The translations under genes and the position numbers were made by a program. From Meiothermus rufus DSM 22234 (GTDB taxonomy: Bacteria; Deinococcota; Deinococci; Deinococcales; Thermaceae): DNA of 64,000 nt. The notes below the pieces were generated by a model. The model had not been told where the DNA came from, made no database searches, and saw only the letters and a list, made by a program, of their open reading frames with translations. Below are positions 1 through 7,540 of the stretch, one piece after another; positions within the stretch are counted from its first letter, which is position 1, and every line of letters begins with the position of its first letter. The DNA is taken from NCBI RefSeq assembly GCF_000423425.1, contig NZ_AUHY01000010.1, forward strand, positions 1 through 64,000. Reading direction: 5' to 3'.

Positions 1-1
1 C

Positions 2-112
2 CTGGACCACTACAACCGCCGAAGGCCTCACATGGCCCTGGGGGGTCTTGCTCCCTTGGAGTATTTAGCTAAGATGCAGGAGGAGTCGGTTCCCCAGTCT
101 CACATGTGTTGA
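2..112 (+). mobile_element. 3' end of an IS3-like transposase (integrase core), cut by the window edge
   Basis: The open frame starting at base 2 gives 36 residues ending in a TGA. It contains YNRRRPHMALGGLAPLEYLA, the C-terminal signature of rve-type DDE transposases (OrfB of IS3-like elements usually ends YN..RPH.alg..tP..y). Only the last part is in the window, so completeness and family cannot be settled. The stop lies about 15 bp before the -35 of the aspS promoter, so the right end of the element must fall inside or just before the aspS control region. No terminal inverted repeat could be identified because the left end is not visible. Confidence 0.75.
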
Positions 113-126
113 CCGATTACACTGGC

Positions 127-155
127 TTGACCTAACGTGGCCAGGCCCGTAAGAT
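127..155 (+). promoter_or_regulatory. Predicted sigma-A promoter of aspS
   Basis: TTGACC (127-132) is followed after exactly 17 nt by TAAGAT (150-155). This predicts a start near 162 and a leader of about 100 nt before the aspS ATG. It lies 15 bp beyond the stop of the transposase, so it may be native or may belong to the end of the insertion element. Confidence 0.6.
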
Positions 156-218
156 GCTGGGCGGAATGTGGCGGGCCGACGACAATTCATAGTGGGGGCG
201 AGAACCTCGACCCCCGGT

Positions 219-239
219 ACCCCCGTATCGGGGGTTTTT
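219..239 (+). terminator. Intrinsic terminator in the aspS leader (possible attenuator)
   Basis: A 7-bp stem (219-225 with 229-235, ACCCCCG/CGGGGGT, loop TAT) runs directly into a T tract ending at 239. A second hairpin lies just upstream: GGGGGCGAG (194-202) pairs with CTCG-A-CCCCC (206-215). The G5 of the first hairpin could also pair with the C5 of the terminator, so the two stems could exclude each other. The pair sits between the aspS promoter and its ribosome-binding site. It could instead simply end a short upstream transcript. Confidence 0.65.
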
Positions 240-263
240 GCTTAGCCCGCACAAGGAGCGCGC

Positions 264-1535
264 ATGTCCAGAACCTTTGCCAGCCAAGTTGCTCAGCATG
301 TCGGCCAGACCGTAACCCTGGAAGGCTTCCTACACTGGAAGCGCGACCTGGGGGGGATTCAATTTCTGCTGCTGCGCGACAGGAGCGGGATTGTCCAAGT
401 AGTGACGGATAGGCGGTTTGCCCTGCCCCTAGCAGAGTCTTCGCTCAAGGTGGTTGGCCGGGTAGTAGCCAACCCCAAGGCCCCCGGTGGGTATGAGGTG
501 CTGGCCGAGGCGATGGAGTTCTACGCCCAGGCCCTCGAGCCCACCCCCATCGAGATTCCCAAGGAGGAGTGGAAGGTCAACCCCGAGACCCTGCTGGAGT
601 ACCGCTACGTGAGCCTGCGGGGGGAAAAAGCCCGAGCCCCCCTCAAGATACAAGCGGCCTTGGTGCGGGGTTTCCGCAGCTATCTCGACCGCCAGGGCTT
701 CACCGAGATTTTTACTCCTAAGATCGTCTCGGCTGGGGCGGAAGGGGGCAGCAACCTCTTTGGCATCGATTATTTTGAGCACCGGGCCTACCTGGCCCAG
801 TCCCCCCAGCTGTACAAGCAGATCATGGTGGGGGTGTTTGAGCGGGTCTATGAGGTGGCCCCGGTCTTCCGGGCCGAGCTGCACGCTACCAGCCGCCACC
901 TGAACGAGTACCTTTCGCTGGACGTGGAGATGGGCTTTATCACCTCGGAGGAGGAGGTGATGAACCTCGAGGAAGAGCTTCTGCGGGCCATGTTGGAGGA
1001 GGCCCGCCATAGCGCGGCGGCAGAGTGCCAGCTTTTGCAGGTGGAGTGGCCCAACTTAGCCGAGATGCCCCGCCTCGAGCACGCCGAGGCCCGCCGCATC
1101 CTGCGGGAGGAGCTGGGCCTGCCGGTGGGGGCCGACCTCAACGAAGAGGCTGAGCGGGCTTTGGGGGCCTGGGCCAAAGCGAAATGGGGGGTGGACTTCC
1201 TTTTTGTGACCAAGTACCCCGAGTCGGCCCGCCCCTTCTACGCTTACCCCGAAGGCGATGGCTCAACCCGAGGCTTTGACCTACTCTTCCGCGGCCTAGA
1301 GATTACCTCCGGAGGCCAGCGCATCCACCGCTACGAGGTGTTGGTGGAGCAGCTCAGGAAAAAGGGCCACGACCCGGCCCAGTTTGCCGGGTACCTCGAG
1401 GTCTTCAAGTTTGGCATGCCCCCCCACGGCGGCTTTGCCATCGGGGCCGAGCGCCTGACCCAGAAACTCCTCGGGCTGCCCAATGTGCGCTATGCTCGAG
1501 CCTTCCCCCGCGACCGGCATCGCCTCACCCCTTAG
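264..1535 (+). CDS. aspS: Aspartyl-tRNA synthetase, short archaeal-type (probably non-discriminating AspRS2)
   Basis: Class II aminoacyl-tRNA synthetase that charges tRNA-Asp with aspartate. The protein is 423 aa, the length of archaeal-type AspRS, not the ~580 aa of the usual bacterial enzyme, which has a GAD insertion. An N-terminal OB-fold anticodon-binding domain (about residues 1-105) is followed by the class II core. Motif 2 is seen in FRAELHATSRHLNEYL near residue 205 and motif 3 in GGFAIGAERL near 389. Start ATG 264 has AAGGAG 5 nt upstream. T. thermophilus is known to carry such a second AspRS, which also makes Asp-tRNA-Asn for amidation by GatCAB. That role here is inferred. An AsnRS is a less likely alternative. 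Confidence 0.9.
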   Translation: MSRTFASQVAQHVGQTVTLEGFLHWKRDLGGIQFLLLRDRSGIVQVVTDRRFALPLAESSLKVVGRVVANPKAPGGYEVLAEAMEFYAQALEPTPIEIPKEEWKVNPETLLEYRYVSLRGEKARAPLKIQAALVRGFRSYLDRQGFTEIFTPKIVSAGAEGGSNLFGIDYFEHRAYLAQSPQLYKQIMVGVFERVYEVAPVFRAELHATSRHLNEYLSLDVEMGFITSEEEVMNLEEELLRAMLEEARHSAAAECQLLQVEWPNLAEMPRLEHAEARRILREELGLPVGADLNEEAERALGAWAKAKWGVDFLFVTKYPESARPFYAYPEGDGSTRGFDLLFRGLEITSGGQRIHRYEVLVEQLRKKGHDPAQFAGYLEVFKFGMPPHGGFAIGAERLTQKLLGLPNVRYARAFPRDRHRLTP

Positions 1536-1793
1536 CTAGCGCTTGAGCTTGAGTACCTTTTTAGTAATTTCCTGTTCGATGCCTAGCTCGAGGCGCATCT
1601 TCTCCAGGCGTTCCAGCAGGCCCTCGGGCGATACACCCAAGCGTTTGGCCATGGCGGCGATTTTCTGCTCGTCGTACAGGCTGCTCAGGGTCAGGGCCAT
1701 AGCCTCGCGGTACTTGGGGCCTAGCATGACCTCGATGGTCTTGAGGCGTAGCTGCAGTTCGAACCACTCCAGTTTTTCTGCTTCGTTGTTCAT
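1536..1793 (-). CDS. Small uncharacterised helical protein (85 aa)
   Basis: I do not recognise this family. The 85-residue product is highly charged (Lys/Glu/Leu/Arg-rich), has no membrane segment and should be mostly alpha-helical. The stretch around residues 42-65 (YDEQKIAAMAKRLGVSPEGL) resembles a helix-turn-helix, so a small DNA- or RNA-binding protein is possible. Start ATG at 1793 is directly preceded by AGGAAGG, a strong ribosome-binding site, which supports real coding. It is convergent with aspS with no gap: the stop codons abut at 1535/1536. It is divergent from polA. Confidence 0.65.
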   Translation of the reverse strand: MNNEAEKLEWFELQLRLKTIEVMLGPKYREAMALTLSSLYDEQKIAAMAKRLGVSPEGLLERLEKMRLELGIEQEITKKVLKLKR

Positions 1794-1899
1794 CCTTCCT
1801 CGCCTTCGGGCGCATCCTGCACCAAAACGCCCTAATCCTACCAGGGTGGGGCCTGTTTTGCCCCATGATCCGCACTTTCTGTTCCTAACCGAACGAGGG

Positions 1900-1905
1900 T
1901 AGAAT
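1900..1905 (+). promoter_or_regulatory. -10 box of polA, predicted leaderless start
   Basis: TAGAAT lies 6 nt before the GTG start of polA at 1912, and there is no Shine-Dalgarno between. A start site about 6-7 nt after the box would fall on or next to the GTG, giving a leaderless mRNA as is common in Deinococcus-Thermus. The -35 region is weak. Confidence 0.55.
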
Positions 1906-1911
1906 ATCCGG

Positions 1912-4443
1912 GTGGAACAACCCTCGCTGTTCGCTGAAGATAGCCCTCCCTCTAGCCCAACCCGACCAGAGCGTATCTGGCTGGTAGATGGGCATCACCT
2001 GGCCTACCGCAGCTATTTCGCCTTTGAAAGGCTCAGCACCTCCCGGGGCGAGCCTACCCAGGCTATTTATGGCTTTTTGCGCACGCTGCTCAAGCTGCTC
2101 AGGGAGGACGGCGACTGCGTACTGGTCGTTTTCGATGCTGCGGCCCCTACCTTTCGCCACGATGCCTACCAGGACTATAAGGCCGGGCGGGCCCCTACCC
2201 CCGAGGACTTCTACCCCCAGTTGGCCCAGATCAAAAGCCTGGTTGAACGGATGGGCCTTATCCGCCTCGAGGTAGCGGGCTACGAGGCCGACGACGTGAT
2301 CGGCACCCTAGCCAAAAAAGCTGAGCAGGAGGGGTACCCGGTGCGCATCCTCACCGGTGACCGGGATAGTTTCCAGCTCCTTTCCCCTTTGGTGCAGGTG
2401 ATGCTGCCGGATGGCCGCCTGATGACCCCTGAGGCGGTGCGGGAGCGCTATGGGGTGGAGGTGGCCCAGTGGGTGGACTACCGCGCCCTGGTAGGCGATC
2501 CCTCCGACAACCTGCCTGGGGCTAAAGGCATCGGCGAGAAGACCGCGGCCAAGCTGTTGCAGACCTGGGGTTCATTGGAGGGGCTGTACGCCCATCTCGA
2601 GGCCCTTCCCCCCAAGGTGCGCACCTCCTTGTTGGAAAGCCGCGAGCAGGTCGAGCTTTCCCGCCGGCTTTCCCAGATTCACACCGAGGTGCCTTTGGAG
2701 ATAGACTTTCGCCACTGCCACCGTCGCGAGCCCGACCGGCTGGCTTTGCGGGAGGCTTTGGAGCGGCTCGAGTTCGGTTCGATTCTGCGGGAGATGAACC
2801 TGCTGGCCGCCCCCACCCCGGCTCAGGAGGCGGCCTGGCCCCCTCCAGCAGAGGCGTTTTTGGGCTTCACCTTTGACCGGCCCCAACCCATGTGGGCCCA
2901 GTGGTTGGGTCTGGCGGCCTGCACCGGCGACCGGGTGTACCGCGGCCAGCCCATGCCTGGCGAGCTGCTGCACTTTCCCGAGCTGCGCGGCATCCAGGCC
3001 AAGGACCTCTCCGTGCTGGCGCTGCGCGAGGGGGTCTGGGTGCCCCCTGGCGACGATCCTCTGCTGCTGGCCTACCTCTACGACCCCTCCAACACCGACC
3101 CGGCCAGTACAGTGCGGCGCTACGGGGCGGGCGACTGGACCCCCGACCCCCTCGAGCGGGCCCAGGCCACCTACACCCTGTGGAAGACCCTGCAGGCCCG
3201 CATCCCGGAGAACCCTCGCATCGAATGGCTCTACCAGGAGATGGAGAAACCCCTTTCGGCGGTGCTGGCCCGTATGGAGGCTCGGGGCATCACCCTGGAT
3301 ACCGCCTACCTCATCCAGCTTTCCGAAGAGCTGGGTAAGGAGATTTCTTACCTCGAGGCCCAGGTTCACCGGCTGGCCGGCCATCCGTTCAACCTGAACT
3401 CGCGCGACCAGCTCGAGGTGGTACTCTACGATGAACTCAAGCTTTCCGCCTCGGGCCGCAAAACACAGAAGACCGGTAAGCGCTCCACCGCGGCCAGCGC
3501 CCTGGAGGAGCTTCTAGGTCAGCATGAGATTGTGGAGCGCATCCTAGCCTACCGCGAGCTGAGCAAGCTCAAGAGCACCTACCTCGACCCCCTGCCCCGC
3601 CTAATCCACCCCAAAACCGGTCGGTTGCACACCCGCTTTAATCAAACCGGTACCGCCACCGGGCGGCTTTCCTCCCTCGAGCCCAACCTGCAAAATATCC
3701 CTGTCCGCACCGAGATAGGCCGCCGCATCCGCAAGGCCTTCCGCGCCGCAGCAGGCATGAAACTGGTGGTGGCCGACTACTCCCAGATCGAGCTCAGGGT
3801 GCTGGCCCACCTTTCCGGCGATGAAAACCTCATCCAGGTTTTCCGCCAGGGCCGCGACATCCACACCCAGACCGCAGCCTGGATGTTTGGCCTTTCCCCC
3901 GAGCAAGTGGGCCCCACCCAGCGCCGCGCGGCTAAAACCATCAACTTTGGCGTGCTTTACGGCATGTCAGCCCATCGCCTATCCAACGAGCTTTCCATCC
4001 CCTACGCCGAGGCCGAAGGCTTTATTGAGCGCTACTTTGCCTCCTATCCCAAGGTGCGTGCCTGGATTGAGGGGGTGCTGGCCCAGGCGCGAGAGCGGGG
4101 GTATGTAGAGACCCTGTTTGGCCGGCGGCGCTTCGTGGCCGATCTGGACTCGCGCATCCGCGCGGTGCGGGAGGCTGCCGAGCGTATGGCCTTCAATATG
4201 CCGGTGCAGGGTACCGCTGCCGATCTGATGAAGCTGGCCATGGTTCGCTTGCAGCCCGAACTCGAGCCTTTGGGGGCTCACCTAGTGCTCCAGGTTCACG
4301 ACGAGCTTTTGGTGGAAGCCCCAGCGGAGCAAGCCCCTCAGGTGGCCCGGGTGATGCAGGAGGTCATGCGGGGTGTCTGGCCGCTGCTGGTGCCCCTCGA
4401 GGTCGAGGTGGGTATAGGGGAGGACTGGCTGGAGGCCAAGTGA
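1912..4443 (+). CDS. polA: DNA polymerase I (family A, Taq-like)
   Basis: Replication/repair polymerase of 843 aa (Taq is 832). Residues ~25-310 form the 5' nuclease with the acidic motifs DGHHLAYR, VVFDAAAPTFRHD, EADDVIGTL and GDPSDNLPG. The middle region (~320-440) matches the vestigial proofreading domain of Taq: the exo-I DxE motif is replaced by GFTFDRP, so no 3'-5' exonuclease is expected. Polymerase motifs are intact: motif A DYSQIELR (~622), O-helix RRAAKTINFGVLYG (~673, with the Phe that disfavours dideoxynucleotides) and motif C VHDE (~796). GTG 1912 is chosen as start because no in-frame ATG precedes the first nuclease motif and a -10 box lies 6 nt upstream. The N-terminus is about 10 residues longer than Taq. 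Confidence 0.97.
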   Translation: MEQPSLFAEDSPPSSPTRPERIWLVDGHHLAYRSYFAFERLSTSRGEPTQAIYGFLRTLLKLLREDGDCVLVVFDAAAPTFRHDAYQDYKAGRAPTPEDFYPQLAQIKSLVERMGLIRLEVAGYEADDVIGTLAKKAEQEGYPVRILTGDRDSFQLLSPLVQVMLPDGRLMTPEAVRERYGVEVAQWVDYRALVGDPSDNLPGAKGIGEKTAAKLLQTWGSLEGLYAHLEALPPKVRTSLLESREQVELSRRLSQIHTEVPLEIDFRHCHRREPDRLALREALERLEFGSILREMNLLAAPTPAQEAAWPPPAEAFLGFTFDRPQPMWAQWLGLAACTGDRVYRGQPMPGELLHFPELRGIQAKDLSVLALREGVWVPPGDDPLLLAYLYDPSNTDPASTVRRYGAGDWTPDPLERAQATYTLWKTLQARIPENPRIEWLYQEMEKPLSAVLARMEARGITLDTAYLIQLSEELGKEISYLEAQVHRLAGHPFNLNSRDQLEVVLYDELKLSASGRKTQKTGKRSTAASALEELLGQHEIVERILAYRELSKLKSTYLDPLPRLIHPKTGRLHTRFNQTGTATGRLSSLEPNLQNIPVRTEIGRRIRKAFRAAAGMKLVVADYSQIELRVLAHLSGDENLIQVFRQGRDIHTQTAAWMFGLSPEQVGPTQRRAAKTINFGVLYGMSAHRLSNELSIPYAEAEGFIERYFASYPKVRAWIEGVLAQARERGYVETLFGRRRFVADLDSRIRAVREAAERMAFNMPVQGTAADLMKLAMVRLQPELEPLGAHLVLQVHDELLVEAPAEQAPQVARVMQEVMRGVWPLLVPLEVEVGIGEDWLEAK

Positions 4444-4488
4444 TACCCCTTTCGGCGTCACGGTAGGGATCTGGCAGACCTTGTGCAA

Positions 4489-4503
4489 GGCCGTTCAACG
4501 GCC
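4489..4503 (+). other. Hairpin after polA
   Basis: GGCCG-TTCAA-CGGCC forms a perfect 5-bp stem about 45 nt after the polA stop. There is no T tract, so this is at best a weak terminator. The remaining ~80 nt up to the next gene contain no clear promoter pair, only TATGCT at 4557-4562. Confidence 0.3.
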
Positions 4504-4584
4504 AAGATACCTGGGTGGCGTTTTGCACCATGGCCTATGGCTGGCCAAGCTTCTGTTATGCTGGGCCCTCAGAGGAGGTTTAAC

Positions 4585-5388
4585 GTGGCCAAGCCATTCG
4601 AACTCGAGGTGCCGGAATTTGAACACCTGACCTACCAGGTGGAAGACCATATGGGCATCGTGACCATCCGGCGGCCCCAGGCCCTCAACGCCCTCAACCA
4701 GGACGTGCTGATGGAGCTAGCCGCCGTGAGCGAGGTCATCACCCAGGACCCCCTAGTCCGGGTGGCCATCTTCACCGGGGAGGGCCGGGCCTTTGTGGCC
4801 GGGGCCGACATCGCCCAGATAGCAGGCTTGGAAGATGTCTTCGCCGCACGGGAATTCGCCATTCTGGGCCAGTCGGTCTTCAACGAGATCGCTGCCTTGC
4901 CGGTGCCCACCATTGCCGCCATCAACGGCTTCGCCCTGGGGGGGGGCCTCGAGCTGGCCCTGGCCTGCGACCTGCGCGTGGCTAGCCGCAAGGCTAAGCT
5001 GGGCCTGCCCGAGGTGGGCCTAGGCATCATCCCTGGCTTCGGGGGTACCCAGCGCCTACCCCGCCTGATTGGCCGGGGTCGGGCCCTCGACCTGATCTTC
5101 ACCGGTCGGCACGTACCGGCTGAGGAAGCCCTGAGCCTGGGCCTGGTCAACCGAGTGGGTGAGGATGCCCTAGAGACGGCCAAGGAGCTGGCCGCAGTCA
5201 TCCTCAAGAATGGCCCGGTGGCCCTGGCGCTGGCCAAGGAGGCGATGGGGCGGGGCGAGAACCTGGATTTGCAAGAAGCACTGGAGATCGAGGCCGACCT
5301 GTTCGGCTTGGCCTGCGCCACCCAGGATATGCGTGAGGGCACCCGGGCTTTTTTGGAGAAGCGCCCGGCCCAGTTCAAGGGTGAGTGA
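4585..5388 (+). CDS. Enoyl-CoA hydratase/isomerase family protein
   Basis: Crotonase-fold enzyme that probably hydrates trans-2-enoyl-CoA in beta-oxidation. GTG 4585 is chosen over the longer open frame because GAGGAGG lies about 7 nt upstream. This gives 267 aa, the normal family length. The oxyanion-hole segments are present (FVAGADIAQI near residue 68 and INGFALGGG near 110), and both acidic catalytic positions can be seen: LELALACDLR and GLPEVGLGIIPGFGGTQRL. These features favour a true hydratase over a pure isomerase, but the chain-length preference cannot be read. It follows polA and is not part of an obvious fatty-acid operon. The 40.6-52 kb operon here, with a hydroxyacyl-CoA dehydrogenase and thiolase but no hydratase, might use it. 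Confidence 0.88.
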   Translation: MAKPFELEVPEFEHLTYQVEDHMGIVTIRRPQALNALNQDVLMELAAVSEVITQDPLVRVAIFTGEGRAFVAGADIAQIAGLEDVFAAREFAILGQSVFNEIAALPVPTIAAINGFALGGGLELALACDLRVASRKAKLGLPEVGLGIIPGFGGTQRLPRLIGRGRALDLIFTGRHVPAEEALSLGLVNRVGEDALETAKELAAVILKNGPVALALAKEAMGRGENLDLQEALEIEADLFGLACATQDMREGTRAFLEKRPAQFKGE

Positions 5389-5433
5389 AGCGCTGTTGTG
5401 TCTTTTATCACGCCCTTTTAGCCCGCTGAGCTC

Positions 5434-5439
5434 TACCAT
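5434..5439 (+). promoter_or_regulatory. -10 box of the HD-domain gene, predicted leaderless start
   Basis: TACCAT is separated by 6 nt (CGGGCT) from ATG 5446, the same geometry as at polA and ypdA. No -35 is evident. This supports ATG 5446 over the downstream ATG 5464 as the start. Confidence 0.45.
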
Positions 5440-5445
5440 CGGGCT

Positions 5446-6333
5446 ATGGAAGGCGGCACCGCCATGAGCGAGCGCACCGTTCAGGTTACCCAGCCTAAGG
5501 CCAAGCTGTACGTCGAGGCCGACCTGGCCATACGCGAGGGGCTGCAGCACTATCCCAAGGCCCTATCGGCCTATGAGCTGCTTTCCGCCGACCCCGAGGC
5601 CCGGGGCCACTGGGACATGGCCAACTACATCACCGTGCGCAAACTGGGCTACAACGACCACGGGCGGGTGCATGCCCTCCTGACCGGCGCAGCCAGTGTG
5701 ACCATCCTGCAGCTTCTGGTCGACCATGGGGTTCGGCCCGACATCCTAGAGAGCGGGGTGGGTGACCTCGATGACACCTTTCTGGCGGTGCTGCTTTCCA
5801 CCATGCTGCACGACATCGGCAACCAGGTGCACCGTACCCGCCACGAGTCCTTCAGCGTGATGCTAGCCATTCCCATCCTGGATCGCATCCTGGAAAAAAT
5901 CTACCGCGACCCCGAGCAGCGCACTGAGCTACGGGCTTTTATGCTGCACGCCATCTACTGCCACGACCTCGAGCCCGAACCCCTGACCATCGAGGCGGGC
6001 ATCACCGCCGTGGCCGACGGCACCGACATCACCAAGGGGCGGGGGCGCAAGGCCTTTGCCTTGGGCTCGGTGGACATCCACTCCATCAGCGCCTTAGCGG
6101 TGGACGAGGTGCAGATTCTGAAGGGGGAGCAGGTACCGGTAGAGATTCGGGTCATTATGAACAACTCCGCCGGTATCTTCCAGGTGGAGGAGGTGCTGAC
6201 CAAAAAGGTGCTGCGTAGCCCCATCCGCGACTACGTCACGGTGATCGCCAGTACCCACGATGGCGAGCACGACCAGCGCATCATCCGCCGGGTGCGCTTG
6301 CACGAATCGGAGCCGCGTTTCACCTTGGACTAG
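5446..6333 (+). CDS. HD-superfamily metal-dependent hydrolase (COG3294-like)
   Basis: Predicted metal-dependent phosphohydrolase of unknown substrate, 295 aa, cytosolic. The HD motif chain is visible: the first His in YNDHGRVHALL (~65), then the paired STMLHDIGNQVH (~120) and later His/Asp residues in MLHAIYCHDLE (~167) and AVADGTDITKGRGRKAF (~190). A C-terminal region of about 70 residues (VEIRVIMNNSAGIFQVEEVL onward) looks like a separate alpha/beta domain. The arrangement matches a conserved uncharacterised family in archaea and Thermus/Deinococcus. Two starts are possible: ATG 5446, supported by a TANNNT box 6 nt upstream, and ATG 5464, with GGAAGG 11 nt upstream. It lies 57 nt after the enoyl-CoA hydratase and 49 nt before the LCP gene. 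Confidence 0.8.
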   Translation: MEGGTAMSERTVQVTQPKAKLYVEADLAIREGLQHYPKALSAYELLSADPEARGHWDMANYITVRKLGYNDHGRVHALLTGAASVTILQLLVDHGVRPDILESGVGDLDDTFLAVLLSTMLHDIGNQVHRTRHESFSVMLAIPILDRILEKIYRDPEQRTELRAFMLHAIYCHDLEPEPLTIEAGITAVADGTDITKGRGRKAFALGSVDIHSISALAVDEVQILKGEQVPVEIRVIMNNSAGIFQVEEVLTKKVLRSPIRDYVTVIASTHDGEHDQRIIRRVRLHESEPRFTLD

Positions 6334-6382
6334 CCAGGGACAATCGGTTTTCTCACCTGGGCTAGGCTACACTAGCAAGGAT

Positions 6383-7540
6383 ATGCGGCGGTTTTTCTTG
6401 CTGTTGTTCGTGGTTTTGTTGGCGGGGGTAGCCTGGTGGGCCTATCCCTTGCTACAGCCCCTTTTGCGCTTTGGCGCTATGCCCCGTCCCCTCGAGGGCC
6501 CGCTTACGGTTTTGGTGTTGGGGGTGGCCCCAGAGTACAAGTACTACCACCAACGCGCCCCAGAGGATTTTCGCGGCCTATCGGACGTGAATTTGCTGGT
6601 GCGCTTCGACCCCCAAGCCAAGCGAATCGCTGTGCTTTCCATTCCCCGCGATGTGTACGTACGCATTCCGGGCTATGGCTGGTACATCCTCAACCACGCC
6701 AACAAGTTTGGCGGCCCTGAGCTGGCCAAAGAGGTAGTGCGCGACCTAACCGGCCTCGAGATAGACGGGTATGTGGCCCTGAGCGTGGAGGCCATCCGCG
6801 AGGGTATCGACGCTTTGGGGGGCCTCGAGGTCTGCGTGGAAAAGCCCATGCAGTACAAGGACACCGCGGCCCGGCTGGAGATCGACCTCCAACCGGGCTG
6901 CCAGCACCTGAACGGGGCCCAGGCCGAGGGGTTTTTGCGTTTTAGGCACGATGCTTTGGGTGATATTGGCCGTATCCAGCGGCAGCAGGCCTTTTTTAAC
7001 GCCCTTAAAGAGCAGCTTCTAACCCCTGCCGGCTTGCTGCGCCTGCCCCAGGCCATTGCCCGGGTGGAACCCCATATCCGCACCGACCTTTCCCGCGAGC
7101 AGATGGCCAGCCTGATGTTTTTTGCCGCACAGCAGCCCCAGATGGTCTCGCTGCTCACCCCGGGGCGGTTTGGCCGAGGGTGGGAGGTGGATCAGGCCGA
7201 ACTCAGCCGCTTGATCCAGCGCTACTTCGACCAGGCCGAGGCCCCTCTCCAGGCCAGCCTAGAGGATTTGCGGGGCCGGCAGGTGGCGGTGCTTTACCCC
7301 GCGGCGCAGGAACAAGCCGCCCTCGAGCTGCGCAGCAGGTTGCGCGAGCTGGGCCTGCGGGTGCTGTTGCGGGAGGTGGAAACCACGCCTCCTCAGAGCG
7401 TGGTGCTCGCCAACGGGGAGGCCGGGTTGGCCCAGGCGTTGGCCGAGGCTCTGGGCCTGCCCTACAGGGTCTCGGGCGAGGCCGCCTTGTACGCCGATCT
7501 GACCGTGCGCCTGGGCACCGACCCGGTTAGTTTCCAATAA
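6383..7540 (+). CDS. LytR-CpsA-Psr (LCP) family cell-wall protein with LytR_C domain
   Basis: Membrane-anchored enzyme of the family that transfers undecaprenyl-linked polymers to peptidoglycan. An N-terminal membrane helix (residues ~3-25) is followed by the LCP domain. That domain carries the conserved acidic/Arg motifs around LSDVNLLVRFDP (~70), LSIPRDVYV (~88), FGGPELAKEVV and RFRHDALGDIGRIQRQQ (~195). The last ~90 residues look like a LytR C-terminal domain (VAVLYPAAQEQAALELRSRL). ATG 6383 is chosen because the earlier in-frame ATG gives a long non-hydrophobic tail overlapping the previous gene. AAGG precedes it, and TACACT (6368-6373) lies 9 nt upstream. The 3' end overlaps the convergent lipoprotein gene by 14 bp. 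Confidence 0.88.
   Translation: MRRFFLLLFVVLLAGVAWWAYPLLQPLLRFGAMPRPLEGPLTVLVLGVAPEYKYYHQRAPEDFRGLSDVNLLVRFDPQAKRIAVLSIPRDVYVRIPGYGWYILNHANKFGGPELAKEVVRDLTGLEIDGYVALSVEAIREGIDALGGLEVCVEKPMQYKDTAARLEIDLQPGCQHLNGAQAEGFLRFRHDALGDIGRIQRQQAFFNALKEQLLTPAGLLRLPQAIARVEPHIRTDLSREQMASLMFFAAQQPQMVSLLTPGRFGRGWEVDQAELSRLIQRYFDQAEAPLQASLEDLRGRQVAVLYPAAQEQAALELRSRLRELGLRVLLREVETTPPQSVVLANGEAGLAQALAEALGLPYRVSGEAALYADLTVRLGTDPVSFQ

Noticed and set aside
156-239. T-box riboswitch before aspS
   Set aside because: The conserved AGGGTGGNACCGCG box is not present; only generic stems and a terminator are visible.
137-412. Short open frame spanning the aspS leader as a possible leader peptide
   Set aside because: It starts in the -10 region and runs far into aspS in another frame with no ribosome-binding site. 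No run of Asp or Asn codons is seen.
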